Part shown: piece by piece, positions 44,786 through 59,430 of the stretch
Layout: every line of letters begins with the position of its first letter
How positions within the stretch are numbered: position 1 is the first letter of the stretch
Origin: Pratylenchus scribneri
Taxonomy: Eukaryota > Nematoda > Chromadorea > Rhabditida > Pratylenchidae
DNA length: 64,000 bases
Direction: 5' to 3'
Assembly: GCA_030063045.1 (NCBI GenBank)
Contig: JAQSEB010000150.1
Span: 992,001-1,056,000, forward strand
The notes under the pieces: model-generated
Databases searched by the model: none
Seen by the model: only the letters and a program-made list of their open reading frames with translations
What the model was told of the DNA's origin: nothing
Program-made: the position numbers and the translations under genes

Positions 44786-44853
44786 CGGTTTGAAGTACGA
44801 GGTTATCTATGGGCTGGGGTGCCAGCCGGTAAAATTCTACGCTAGGAACTACT

Positions 44854-44859
44854 GCCAAT
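44854..44859. repeat. 6-bp target-site duplication (right)
   Basis: GCCAAT, identical to 29603-29608. Confidence 0.92.
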
Positions 44860-45194
44860 TCTATTTAATTATAGCGGTATCTCTTAAAAATTGTCAATGA
44901 AATGTTTATAATGCTTTGAAAAAAAATCCCTAATAATATTTCAACATGTTATTTACTGTTAGAAATACAATTTAAAATAATTAATATTTTATCTATATTA
45001 TATAATTAATTTATTTCAAATTATTATCTATTAATTTTTTATAAATAACAATAATATTATATCTAAATTTATTTGCTCACTTTCATAAAAAATTATTTAT
45101 TTAATTATAAATTTTTGATTTTTAAATGAATTGAAAGAAATATTATTAATTATTATATGCATGTATTATTAATATAAAATATAAATTCCGGTTT

Positions 45195-45290
45195 CTATAC
45201 AGGTGCCCTTTGTTTTTTAACCATCTTACTCAATTCTTTACTTATGAATTGGTGCGGTAATGCATGGTTGGCTTCCGTAGGTATTTTTTG
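45195..45290 (-). other. Exon-like islet
   Basis: The minus strand reads KIPTEANHALPHQFISKELS then KMVKKQRAPV and a stop. Not assigned. A further open piece (RIILAKTVKRQKRT) lies upstream in the same frame before a TGA. Confidence 0.25.
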
Positions 45291-48200
45291 TCATGTTCTT
45301 TTTTGACGTTTGACAGTTTTGGCCAAAATTATCCGATAAAATATACGAAAGAGATATAAATATTTAAATAAAATTTAATTTGAAAAAGGTTATATATTTT
45401 AATGCTTTCTTATTATATTTTCTACCATTCCAAAAATTTATTATTCTATATAAAAATAAAAAAAAATAGGAAAATCAGATAAGTGGGCGGATAATATAAT
45501 CGATATATTATTGACGCAAATAAATGTAACAATATAATAGAAATATAATTATAATTAAATTATCATAATTTTATTGAATTATAAAAATGAATTTTCTTTT
45601 TAATTTTTTAAAATTCTATTACTATTATTGAAAAGCATAATTTTGTTATCTTCTACAAAATGATAAATAATTTCAATAATTTTTCTAAGATTCTTTAAAA
45701 AGAATCAAAAATTTATATTTTCTTCAAATAAATGTTAAAATAATATAATGCATTATTAATATATGGAATGGAGTATTTTATCAGATGAATCAACAATAAT
45801 TATATTACAATCTAAAAATCGAGAAAAGTTAAAATCAAATAATTTCTATTATATTTATTTTCTATTTAAATTTTAATAAGAATACATCAATAAGCAAATC
45901 AGTCTTCAGCAATTTGTTCTCGATATTTTTAGTGGAAAATATTTTTAATGATTAAATTTGCAGATAATAATTTTTTAATTTTTTTTAATAATTATTTTAT
46001 TGCAAAATTTATTTTGATTAAGTTTGTAAATTAATTCCAATCATTTCTATACTAGCGCAATAATACTATCATAAATTAAATTATATCATTAAATTTTTTA
46101 ATTACCAAAACCGATAGAAAAACATATCAAATGTCATCCATTTGCAAATTACACGGAATTTGGCACCTTCGGAATCGAGATGATTCATAAAATATATTAT
46201 TATTTTTTTGTATTAATTTAATAAATCTCGCTGAAAATTAAAATAAAATTGTAATTTAAAATTTTATAATAATAACCTTCTAATTAAAAAATAGGTAATA
46301 AATAATTTAATTACTATTTGCTAAATATTTTATTTTAAATATTTTTATCTCAATATGATTATCAATTAATTACATTTAATTTATAGCAATTATTATTTTT
46401 ATAATATGAAATTAAAATTTTTTCTATCAATCAATATTTCAGATTACATTGCTCTTTAATTATTACATTATTTTAAAACTTGCAAAGAATATTAAAAAAA
46501 CAATGAATAAATTAAAGCAGTGCGGTAAATAAAAAAAAATGAAAATTTTATTCACAATGATTAAATTAGCAAGCAATTTTTTTTCAGTAGGCATTTTTAT
46601 TACAATCATCATATGATTTTCCTTCATTATTTTCCTTTTACAAAAATAATCATTAAAATGCGAATATTTTCAAATATAAAATAATTTTTATTTAAAATTA
46701 TTTTATTTATTCAAAAAATAATTATTTTTTTTATATTTTTTTATAATAAATTTTTATATATAAATGTTACTATAATAATGCTCGATTAAAATAATTAATT
46801 TTAATTCAGAGAAATTCTATATTTTTTTTTATTTTTTTTGAATTATATATTATTTTAATAATATCATAATTTTATTTCTTATTTTTCATTTGCAAGTTAG
46901 ATATATGGCTACATTTATTTGAATAGAAAATGCATCTTGTAATCATTTGTTTTTAATTATACATTTCCTTAGAAGAAGACCTTTCAACAATTGTCTGATT
47001 AATTAGCTCTCGATGGCATTACGCTGGATATTTTGACTTTTCGGCTTATATATTTAATTTAAAATTTATTAAAATAATTTCATGGATTTCTTTCAATCGC
47101 TATTTTATAATAATTTGATATTTATTTATTTAATTATCATTTATTATAATATATAAATAGAAAATATTTATGTCATATTTTGGTTTTTATTTTTAATTAG
47201 AAAAATTATTATTTTAATCTTTTAAATATTAATAATTAGTCTTTTTTTATTATACCTTTCAAAAGTATTTATTTTCAATTTAGTAAATCGTCTTTAAAAA
47301 ATTCTAATTTTTTCACAATGTAAATTTATTTTAATTTATTATATTTATTTTAAAATTATTTTTGATTTTTTTAAAAATTTCGACCTATCAGTAGCATCAT
47401 TATTTTTCAGCATGTGAAAGGTTATTTTCTGAATAAGCTCCAATATCTGATTTTGCTATTTCCTGGGAATAGAACAAGCATTTTCTCATTCAAATTTAAA
47501 CTTATAGCAACGCTATTTGTCTATTTCTTATGTTGCTAATTCCTCAAAAATTTTTCCAATATCAATATATCAAATGTCTGATCTCATTAGTTATTTTTTA
47601 ATTATATAAGGAATTTTTTGATGCATATTCTAATAATTTTATATAATAACAAGCATAGAATATTAATTTATTTTTTTAAAATTTTATATTTAATTCTGTT
47701 AAGAATGGTTTAATAATTTAATATTATTTGTTTCATAATTTATTTAAGAAAAAAATTGAAAAAATTTATTATTAAATATTATCATTTTTTTTACCAATAA
47801 CATATTTCTTTATATAATTGATTTTTTAATGAAATTCCTCTTTACAAGGGTTAAGTGCAAGCCAGGGAAGAATTTTTGATTATGGCGAATTAAGTTGAAT
47901 GCGCAAAAATAGCCGATTGACTCATTACTCTTTTCGATCATTGCTGCTCGGACTAGGAATTGCAACTTATTTTGTTCGGGCTAAGAAATTATATATTTGT
48001 TCCTTTTTAAATAAATTTATTCGTACACCCTCAAAAACAAAATATTTTTTAAATATTTTTTCTAATTTTCTAATTTTTACTGCTTATTCTCACTGATTTT
48101 ATTATTTTATAAAAAAAAATTTATAACGCACAATCTTTGATAAAATATTTTTAACAATTTTACCATTTTTTCATTATTATATTTTAAAGAATTATAATTT

Positions 48201-49009
48201 ATTACCTTGTTTTTAAAATTTTTTTTAATTATTATTATTTTAAAAAATAGAGAAAATATAGATAATTATTTTTGCAATAAATTTTTAAATATTTAAAGTA
48301 GCATTTTGCATTCATGGTCTTTTAACTTCTTGCTCTCACTTATCTTTCATTTAATACAAAAATATTAAAAAATTTTTAATTAATAATATTTATTATTTTT
48401 TCCAATTACTCAGATTAAATTTATTAATTTTTTAAAATATTTTATATATTAGAGAATTCTTATTTTATATTTCTACATTAGTCAAGATAATTTTCATTTT
48501 TCTCTTGATGTATCTTTAATTTTTTAATAAAAAAATAAAAATTTAATTTAATTTTTTTTATAATCAGAATTACTATAAAAATTCGTATATAATAATTTAA
48601 AGATATAATTAATATATTTAAAATATTACTGCTTAAATGACAAAGCTATTTTCTAATAAGAGACAATTATTATTTATATAATTTTTGGTATATTTTTTAT
48701 TTTTTTATTTAGAAAATATTTAAAATTTTTTAGGAATTATTTTTAATTAGGGAAATTGATTTGGTTTAATTCATAAACGTTTATTTTGGGAAAAATATAC
48801 TTATTATAAATTTTGATAATATATTTATCATAAAAATTTTATAGAAATTAAATTTTATTTATAAAAATTATAATATAATTATAGGTAAAAACTTGATGAA
48901 TTTTAAATTAATTATTCCATTTTTCTGCCTTCCATCGTAATTCATTTAAGATATATTGAAATTTAATAATAGGAGATTATTATATTATTCCTATTTTAAT
49001 ATTATTATT

Positions 49010-49175
49010 TTATTTTCCAAATTTATGATATTCCATTAATTTATAAAAACGGTGTTTAATCATAATGGATTCATTGACGAAAATCAACTGCACAAAATTT
49101 TGAATTTCTCCGCTATCCAGGTCCAAGCGCTGCAAGGTGAAGGCCCCCACACCGACGTCATTAATTTTTTTATTA
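49010..49175 (-). other. Exon-like islet or gene relic
   Basis: A minus-strand frame of about 50 codons contains NDVGVGAFTLQRLDLDSGEI and NFVQLIFVNESIMIKHRFYK before a stop. Codon use is varied and much less A+T-rich than the surroundings. No family recognised. Confidence 0.32.
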
Positions 49176-50394
49176 AATAATTTAGTAAAATTTAAATTCT
49201 ATAAAAATGTTGAAAATATTAATAAAATTTTAAATATTATTTATTCAACTTATTTTTCATTTTACCATTCATTTTTCGCAAAATAATTTTGGAATTCGGC
49301 CAAAATGATCACCATTTTTCATTTTTTTACAAGATTCATTTTTCAATTTTATGCAATTTTGTAGTTTTGATTTATCTATTTCATTCTGATAGACAGTCTC
49401 ACTGTGAAATTAAAAATTATTAATTAACTAATAAAAATTTGAATTATTTAAGAATTAAATAAAAATTTAATATAAATTTTTTTGATAGTCAAAAAGCGTA
49501 CTTAAAATTAAATATTTTTCTTGTAGTTATTTTTCCCCTTCATTTTGATTTTAGAAAAAATTAATAGAATTTCACTAAATGATATTTTAAAATTATTTTA
49601 ATTTATTCAAATAATTCCTAATAATTATAACACACTAAAATTTTATAAATTCATTCGAATAAATGATACTATTTGTATTTCTTTCATTCAATAATTTATC
49701 ATCTATTTCCTAATTATAATTTAATTCATAAATTTAATATTTTTTAAAATGTATCTCACAAAATATTAAATCATTTATTGATTTTTTTATATTTTTTATT
49801 TTATATTATAAATACGGGATATAAGAATTGATTTTAAAATTCAAATCCATATACATTAATTTATTGAAAAATATATACAATTTCTCGATTATATTTATTT
49901 AAAATTTTAATTACTAATCTGTTTCTTTACACATTCGTAGTGCAACTAAAAGAATTCGTCAACCGTATTCACAATAAATTTAACCATTTTTTCTTTTTTT
50001 AGAATATATTATAATAATTTTATCTACATGATTAATATAATGTTTAAATTTTTAATAATTATTTTAATAATATGGCATATTTTATTAAAAAATTTTACTA
50101 TAAGGCCCGACTTTACAAAAACAAAATATAATGCCTTGATATCTTTTACAATGTTTACAATGGATTAATGGAGCCAAACTATTTGATGTTGTATTGAGAA
50201 AGCAATGAATAGATTTAGTTTATATTTATAATTTCAGACTATTTTTTAAATATGTTTGTCGGATTAAATTATTTCTATTAAAATAATGAATATTAAAAAT
50301 ATAATTTATAAATAATCAATAGGTTAATTTGGATACAATAATCGATTTTATTTTTTATTCTCGAATTGGTATTGACCCATTTCTCAAATATTTG

Positions 50395-50551
50395 TTAACT
50401 TCCTAATTTCATTCTACGAGTATCACATAATTTGATTCCCTGGAGAGACATCCCATAACGTTCCATTATAATATGAAGTAAATCATTTTTAATGAAGGCC
50501 ATAATAAGTTTGACGAAATGTTCATTCTGGCCTAATATTATGTAATTTTAA
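50395..50551 (-). other. Exon-like islet or gene relic
   Basis: The minus strand reads GQNEHFVKLIMAFIKNDLLH then IIMERYGMSLQGIKLCDTRR and a stop, after an AATATTAG acceptor-like site. It is among the most protein-like stretches in the flanks. No family recognised. Confidence 0.35.
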
Positions 50552-50554
50552 ATT

Positions 50555-50689
50555 TTATAATTTTTTTTTTGAAAAATAATTTGGAAAATCTTTCTCATTT
50601 AAATTATATACAATTTTTATTAATTTTTTTGTCTTGTAGTTTTTCATAGGGCGCACCACGAAAGAATGATCTAGAATTTTAAAATTCAT
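50555..50689 (-). other. Short frame or exon relic
   Basis: A 44-codon minus-strand frame starting with ATG: MNFKILDHSFVVRPMKNYKT, then KKLIKIVYNLNEKDFPNYF. It lies just upstream of the 50395-50551 frame on the same strand, so the two could be neighbouring exons. Confidence 0.3.
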
Positions 50690-53600
50690 TTAAAATTTTA
50701 TTAATTTATTTTTCAATTATATTTATTTAAATTTATGACGTCCATTTTTCTGCCAAAGCTCTCTAGCACTGATAATTGATAAGTCGGAGATTTCCCATAA
50801 TTTTCAAAATTTTTAATTTATTAGTCCAAATAATAATTTATCATTATTGAATTTGTGGATTAAGTTAAGAAAATTTTATAAAATCAAATAAAAATTATAT
50901 TATTCAATAAAAAGAAAAAAAATTTATCAATTGCTTAGTTTTATGAAAATAATATTTATTTATTGCATCAATATATTTATATTTATTTGTAATATTTTTT
51001 CTATGCATAATTAATTTGAAAATTATAATTATTATTGATTGATATTTTTCATTTAATTTTTATATAATCATATTTTTATAAATATTTTTTTTAATTTTTT
51101 TCTATTAAACTTTTATTTTATTTAATATATAAAAATGGATTATTATAAGATAATATCAGTTTTTATTTAAATTTAACGAATAATATCATTTAAACTTGTT
51201 TTGTTATTATTTTTATTTTTTTTTTATAATTGATTCCTAATCGAGACAATTGTCTGAGTTTGACGACATTGCTTTGATTTACCTTTCAGGATTGTTATTG
51301 CGATCTTCTCCACAGTTGAATCTATTAAAAGATTTATTTAAATTTTTATTTATTTCAATTAAATTTTATTTTTTAATTAAAATTTTTTTAGAAGATTAAA
51401 TTCTTGCAACTTGTCCCTCCATAAAGCAATTATAATAAATAGTTTAAGAAAATTTCAAATTATTCTATTTTATTTATATTTATTATAAAGATAAAATTAT
51501 AATTTTATTCTTTTATTTTTTAATTTTTACAATGAATTGAATTACTTTAATTTAAGAAATAAGAAGATTAATTTATTAAAATTTCTAATTCTTCATATAT
51601 TTTTATTTGTATCCGGCTTACTATTATATCAAATAATAAATAAATTTATTAATTTAATTAACTTTTATTTCATTGTTGTTAATAATAAGTAACAATATAT
51701 TTGGCTACAATGGCATCATTGAATTTAAGATAAAAATTTGATTGTAATTTGATAAATTTTTTGGCAATCGTTCAAAAATATTCGTTTGACCCGTTCGAAA
51801 TTATTCGTTTGATCGTATCGCCCAAAAATATTACTCGCTCTAAAATTTAAATACTTTTGTAAATTATTTATAAATTATTATGGCTTTGAATTATAATTCT
51901 TTGAATATTATTTCTTTAATAATATTATATTTTTTAAAAATCATAAAAAATTTTATTAATGTATTTTTTTATTATTTTATAACTTTTTATATATTAAATA
52001 AAAATTTATTCAATGTTTTCTTTATTAATCAGTTCTTTTTCATATCAATTATTACATTAGGTTATTTTGATATTTTAATATTTAATTTTTAAATTTATAT
52101 ATATATATATATATATATTTAATTTATTTCCACTTATTAGTTTATATTATCTATGTATTTCTAATTTTACATTTCTAATAAGGAAAACGATTCCTGTATG
52201 GCTCTCTGCCAAGGAGGATACAAGGGAATCAGCAATGGATAAGATGAAGCATTAGAATTGTAAGGGGAGGTGGATGTATAGTGTGCAGAATTTTTAAGGC
52301 GATCATCCATACACCATTTAGTTTCTTTGATTATTGCCCTCTATTGAACACACAAAACTGGGTTCACTTTCAGTAATTAAAATATTTTACGCATTTCAAA
52401 TCGGGAGAATAAAAATTATATATTTATTATATAAGTAAATACAAAATTTTTATATTATCTGATAATATTATTTCTATAAATATTTTTTTTTGTATATTGT
52501 CCATCACTTTGATTTCATCAACTTCTTATTTACTTGTACCCGTTGAATAGATCTTATAATTTAAAATTAATAAAATTTTTTAAATTATTAATTAACATAA
52601 TTTATATCTTATCTTTTTTGCCATTCTGTCATTTTGCCCTCCTTCTTCTAATTTTCTTTTTTTCGATTTCTAAAGTAAAGAACTCAACATCAACTATTTT
52701 TTTAATATTTCTTTTCTTTTTTCTTTAATTTATTTATTTGTTTATTTTTACCTTATAATTTAATAATTTTCATTTAATTTAAGTACATTTTTTATCATAT
52801 TAAGTTTCAAATTTAATTTTTATCAATATTTTTGCAATAGACCATATCTTTTCCATAAACAAGTTTTCTTGAAAATGGCAATTGTTAATTAATTTTTATC
52901 TTATTTTGAATCTCTAAAACATGGAAGGATTTAAAAAGTTATAATACTTTAAATTTATATCAAACCATGTTTAATTGTATATCAATTTTTTTATTCTTGG
53001 TTTTTTACTATTTATCCTGTTCTTTCTGGCTTTTGCGTAGAATTGTGCAGATTGCCGAACCATCTATTTTGTAATTATTTTGGGATAAATTAATATTAAA
53101 ACGAATTGGAGTGAATTTCGATACCCCTAATTTTATTTCTTTTCTGCGGAGTAATTTTATTATCCACGTTTCGATTTTTTTAACTTTTCCGTTGACAAGT
53201 TCATATTGCTTCCAAATGTTCCAGGTTGCGAACTTTGTGATTGTTCCATTCCGATTTCATCGGAATTCGTTCCTGAGAGTGTTTCGCAAAGACAAAATAC
53301 ATTTATTTCATAATTCGTCAATTAAAATTTTCTAAATAAACCCATATATTATCCATAAAATAAAACTTAATTCAAGACTGAATTACACAGTCAAAAAAAG
53401 TATTTCCTTTCTAAAATACAAAACGCATTTTGATCTTTTTTTCTTATATATTTATGAATTACAAAATAGAATTGAATTTATTTTAAATTAATGGCGAAAA
53501 ATATAAATAACAATGGCAAAAATAAAATTGCAATCAAACCAAATATTTATTTCTTTTTTTAAAAAAATTATAAGGCCAAAAATATTTCAATCATAAGGCA

Positions 53601-56600
53601 AAAATTAAATAAATTTCAAATGCAAAAAATCGATTTCTATTTATTGAACATTTATTTATTTATTTATTTATTAGTTTATTTATTTATATTTTATTTTTGA
53701 TTTTTTGCTATATAAATTTGATATCTCAAATTTTTTCGTTTGAATGATGAGTTGAAATTTTTAATTATTATTTTTAAATTGTTTAAATAAGATGACATAT
53801 AATGGCTTATATTTTCTCATTTTTCTCAACTTTATTCCCAAATTTAGCAATCCTTTTATTCACATTTTTCATTGTCCATTTTTCCCTTTATTTTAAATTT
53901 TTCCTTGGTAGATTTTTTTAATAATCTTCTATAAAAGTAACAATTAAACTATTTATATATTTAAAAAATTTATTATATTTGTAATTTTTTTTAATATAAT
54001 AAGTATTATTAATTTATATTTTTAATTTTTACTTTATTTTATTAAATTAATTATGTACAATAAACATCCAGAAATATCTGAGGCTCAATCAATTAATCAT
54101 CCATAATTTAAAGAAAATTCATCAAAGCTTTGAATGCTGGAACACAAATGTTAATACTTGTGGTTCATTAAAATATTTTCTTTATCAAATAATTTTATTT
54201 TAATAATTTGAATATTTTTTTTTAAATATAAAAAAAAGTTCGATTTGCCAAAAAGACATATTTTATACATTTTCAAAAATGAGCTCATCAAAATTAAGAG
54301 AGACCCAAAGGATTAGCGGATTTGTAAGGCAATTTATATGATTAATAATATTTGATATAAATAGAAATTTTGCAATTTAAATTATTTTCAAATAAAAATT
54401 ATGTACTTTGCATTTTATTAAAAAATATATAATTATTTACCAAAATTAATATCTGTTTATGATTTTATTTCATATTTTTTGCACATTCATCGGAAATTCA
54501 AATATTTTTATCCATTATATCTTCATCATATAATTTTTTATATTTTAAATTTTAATTATTTTATTATGAATAAAATATTATAATATTTTAAATATGATTT
54601 AATTATTTAATTATCAATCTCTTTTTTATTTTAATTTTAAATTTTTTTTATGTAGTTTTCAATTTTTTTTTATAAATTTTTTATTTTTATATTTAAAAAA
54701 TTTTTAAATTCCTTGAATATTATTTTTATAAATTTTAAAATTTATTCAGTTGATATCGACAATTCCATTTTGGACAACAACTAGAGTATGTTTATTGTTT
54801 TTGTTGTTGAAAATAGGCACAATGCCTCCTTAAAGATTTTTAAAACAAATTAATCCATATTTATTTTGTTTTCAGAATTTTATAAATTATAGTAATTTTT
54901 ATAAATAAATTTCATTTTATCAAATAGAATTTGATAAATAATCTTTTCTTTATCTATATTTAAAAATTTTTATCCTATATTTCTTTAATTTTTATTACAT
55001 TTTAACTGCACTTGAAAATTAAAAATTATTTTATTAATATTACTATTTGAAATAAATTTTAATTTTAAATAGTTGAAACTTTATTCGAAGATTAATTTAT
55101 AGTATTATTATTCATATATTTTAATTAATTAAATTATTTTATGTATAAAAATTCTTTTATTTTTAACGAAATATAGAAAATAAATTAGCTTTGAATATTT
55201 TTCTTTCAAATCTTTTATTCTTCACTTAATTTCCTCTCATATTTATTTTCTTTTTTTAATTTTATTTGCAGGCTTTATAAAATCGAAAAATCTTTTCTCA
55301 AGTTTTAAAAATTTCCTTTTTAACATTTTATCACATCCAATAAGCAATTGCCTAATCAGAATGGCTCTTCGATTTGTATTTGTGAATTATTTTGAAATTT
55401 ATTTATTCATTATATAATTTATCTAATAAATTATTTTAATTATATCCGCTATATTATATCTCTATTATTGAGAATATTAAATTTGTTTTTTTATTGAATT
55501 TACTTTATTTTTTATTTTAATTTTGTCAGCCTATGTAGTTCTACTAAATTTTAAGGTTGTTGGATAGCATTTGTAACTGAGCAAATGGCGAATGATTGAT
55601 GCCCCAAATTTAACAATATTGTGATTGTGCTGATTCACATGCACTTAAATGCGCATGTTCAAAAATAAATATTTAGTAAATGTTAAGTTAATTTTAATAA
55701 ATTTTTAAACAGCCATTTTTTGAAATTTATATTTAAAATTAACATATTTAATCTTTATAAATATAAATTTTGCTTAAATTATTATTTTTTGATATTATTT
55801 ATCATTTATCTATTTAATTGTCAAGTCTCGTCCACTGATCTTAAATTCATAGTCTTAAAAGAAAAATCTTCAAGGTTATTTTGATATGAATTAATTAATT
55901 TATTTTATGTTTTTGAATTTATTTACTTTAAGTTAATATTCTCTCTCTTCTATAATTACACAAATTTATTATTTCAAATATTTTATCATTTGATTAAAAT
56001 TTGATAATATTTTTGAAAAAAAATGACTGAATATTAAAATCATATTTAATTATAATTTTTTATATAAAAATTTAGCAATTATTTTTTTAAAAATATTTGA
56101 TTTTTATTAAAAATATTTGGTCTATAAAAGTAATATTAAAATGAGATTTTATTTTTATCTTTTCGTTTCCATTTATTTTTCATTATAAAATATTCTTAAT
56201 TGTACTTTTCATCAATTTAATTAAAAGTATTATGGAATTAATTAATTAATGTAAATCCAAAAATTTTTTCTCTAAACATTTTTTTTATTTTTTCCCAATT
56301 TTATCTATTTAGTTATTAATTTTAAATATGGAATTTTAAGATCTTTTTAAGAAAAAATGAAACTTTTCATTATTGCTTCATTCGATGAACATAATTTAAT
56401 ATCCAAATCCTATTAATTTTTTTGCAATTTTTTTTAACTATTTTTGAAATATTTCAAATCTTAAAATTTGAATTCATCGTATTTTAAATTTTAGATTTAA
56501 TTTTTTGAAAGGCAATTTTATATAGAGGAAGATTTTTTCCATTCTTAATAATAATTCATAAAAATAATGCATACTTATTATTTAGATTTATTTTAATTTA

Positions 56601-59316
56601 AATTCATTTATTATAAAATTTTTTATAATTTATTTAAATTTATTAATAGTTAATTTGAATCTTCTTAATTTTTAAAACAAGCATAAATATATTACAATTT
56701 GTATTGGTCAAATTCTACAATAAAAAAAACAATTTTTTGATAAACATAATAATTGTTTTTATTTTATTATTATCTTTTAAAAAAGAATTTTGCGCTTAAA
56801 TCGCGTCCAAACATATATTAATTTAAATTTCATTGTTTGTAATTAAAATATTATTAAATTTAAATATTGCCATAGATAAAGTTAATAGCATAAGATTTGA
56901 TTAAATTAAATTCAATTAAATAATTTTTAAATCCCTATTCCTATTTTCCATGGTTTAGTCTCTATTAGGTTGAAAACATGACTTTAACTTTGGATATATT
57001 TTTCATTTCTTTACCATCTGCACTCTTTTATTTATTAAACAAACATATAAATTCCGAAAAGATTTCTTACCAAATAATAAAAATTGTACTACCAATGTTG
57101 ATTTTGTTACATATTTAAAATATTTCATTGCATTCTTGTAAATATTATTTTAAATTATTTTATTTAGATCTTATATTTCCATTTTTCCTATGCTTTAGAA
57201 TAATTATAAATACTTTTTTAATTATTTATAATTTTAACAATTTTAAAAATTAGTAACTTTTTTTTGAAAAAATCATATAAAATTTTTTAAAATATAATTT
57301 TCATTAGGATGAAAAATTTAAAGCAATATTGAAAATTGTCATAATCGCAAATATTATGAAATATATTATTTTATTTTGGTAATCGATAAATATGAAATTA
57401 AAAATATGATATTAGATAAAAAATTTTTTATGATTTATTTTCTATTTATTATTTTTTTACTTTTCCTTATTTGAGTATTTAATTTATAACTTCACTTAAA
57501 TATTCTATTATGAAATGAGAACAAATGATGTCATTCATAGTATTTTATATTTATCACTATTTTTTATATCAGAAATTTAATCGATTATGGTTAATTGGAT
57601 AATGTATTCACTCTATACTGAATCCATTTCCAAAGGCAATTTTTCGATGAATATAATATGTTAACTCATTAATACCATTAATATTTTCTATTATGCAAAC
57701 TTTAAAACATAAGTTTTTTTGACTCTTTAGAAATTCATTGTTTAAATAAAAAAACTTCTTTGTTTATCTTAAATTCAGAAATATATTTTTATATTATTTC
57801 TTTTGATTTTAAAGACTTGAAATATTGGGTGTATTAATTGGAGCAAGGTCCGAGAAAAATTGCTCATTTAAATTATTATTTAATTTTTGATAAAATATTT
57901 TAACTTTATAATTCGGCTTCATTTCTTTAATAGTCTTCATTTTAACAACTTGTCATTGCTTTTTTAACATAGAAGCATCAATGAGTCGAGCATATGAATT
58001 TAGGATCAGGGCATTATCCAAATTCATATGAAAATTTATTTCTATATTCCATTTCAAATTTTTATAGAAAATTTATTTAAATATAATTTTGCTTTCAATA
58101 TTGTTTTGAAATTTATTAGTCATAAATTAATTTATTTCTCCTATAACATTAATTTTACGAAGCAATCAATTCATCAGAGCTTAATATGCATCCTTCTTTC
58201 GTTTGAAAGTGATAAATCTCATTAATTATTTTTTCTTGGAATATGTAAGAATTTATTATTATAACCATTAAAATTTCATAGTATAAAATTTGGAAATATA
58301 ATATTTTCCCCCATTTCAATCAATGTCCGTATTAGTAATTTTAAAATTATAACATTAATTTGATAAAATTTTAATTTTTTAATATTTTTTTATATTTACA
58401 AATTAAGTATTTGAAAGCTTTCGAACTAGAAACTTATGGGAGCAAATTGATGAATTGGATTCTTTAATTATTTTTTTTATTTTTACATTTTATTTATTGT
58501 TTTTTATTTCTTTGCCCTGAGAAATATCTATTTTGTATAACCTAATTTTAAATGATCCTGTTCATTAATTAGATCAATTTTATGTAAATATAATTATTGC
58601 TAATTTTTATATGCTATTCTTCTTAATTTTGATTCGTTTTAATTCAATTATTCTGTCCATATTTGATCTTTTATGAATTCAGGAAATTTTAAGAGAATTA
58701 AATTTATTCCTTTTATGATCAATGTAATTGATTTGTTATTTTATTTAATTTTTTTTTCCTTACAAAATATATAATAAATATGATTTATTTAAATAATAAA
58801 TAATAATCACTTGTTAGATGAAAATTTAATCTACATTTCTTATATTATTTTATAAAAAAATTAAATTGTAAATAAATTAAATCATTTTTAAAATTAGTTT
58901 TAAAAATTTCTTTTAATTTTTATTTAATAGTAAAAAAATTGTATATATTTTTAATTAATTTAAAAAAATTTAGATTTTTATTTAAATTTTTTATTAATCT
59001 ATTAAATAAAAATTTTTAATAATATTTTTTATCATATAATGCTTGCTCAATGGTTTATTTTTTATATTGTTCAAGAGTAGCCGATCCTACAATTTCCATT
59101 ACAAAATATTTTATATTATTTAAAAATTTGACACTTTTTAATATTATTATAAAATTTAAATTTCATAAATACATAAATTAAAAATTTTTGCAAAATAAAT
59201 TTTTTTCTTAGAATTTTATTTTTAAATTACAAATTTACCAAATAAAAATTCACTAAAATTAATAAAATATGATGCTTAATCAAATATATATATATTTTAA
59301 TTTTTTTTTATCATAT

Positions 59317-59430
59317 ATGTCGGAAAAGCTTGGTAGAGACGGGATCGCTGCTGACAAAGTCAATGGCCCAGAGCACAAATTGGGAGAACAATTTCAATGG
59401 CCGATTGATGAGGAAATTTGGGGCTTTTGA
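59317..59430 (+). other. Small frame in a G+C islet
   Basis: A 37-codon plus-strand frame, MSEKLGRDGIAADKVNGPEH then KLGEQFQWPIDEEIWGF. It is hydrophilic with varied codons. The opposite strand is open as well. It may be a small gene, an exon or chance. Confidence 0.25.

Larger units (their letters stand above)
29609..44853. mobile_element. Polinton/Maverick-type virus-like element, 15,245 bp, lacking PolB
   Basis: Long inverted repeats begin 5'-AGTAGTTCCTAGCG and are bounded by the 6-bp duplication GCCAAT. The interior (31.1-43.2 kb) is gene-dense, intron-free and visibly less A+T-rich than the flanks. It encodes integrase with chromodomain, packaging ATPase, protease, major capsid, penton-like protein, minor virion protein, small membrane proteins, a PAZ protein and TFIIB. 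All genes but one are on the plus strand, several overlapping by 20-50 bp. No protein-primed family-B DNA polymerase or helicase is present, and the remaining gaps are below 0.5 kb. Three genes carry disabling lesions. The set of capsid genes resembles the nematode and invertebrate F54H12.2-like group more than vertebrate Mavericks; this is from memory of the families, without a search. Confidence 0.93.
43484..44853. repeat. Right terminal inverted repeat (about 1.37 kb)
   Basis: Complement of 29609-31121, ending CGCTAGGAACTACT. It differs from the left copy mainly in repeat number: six instead of eight 115-bp units, and three instead of two 42-bp units. Frames within it are repeat artefacts. 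Confidence 0.92.
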
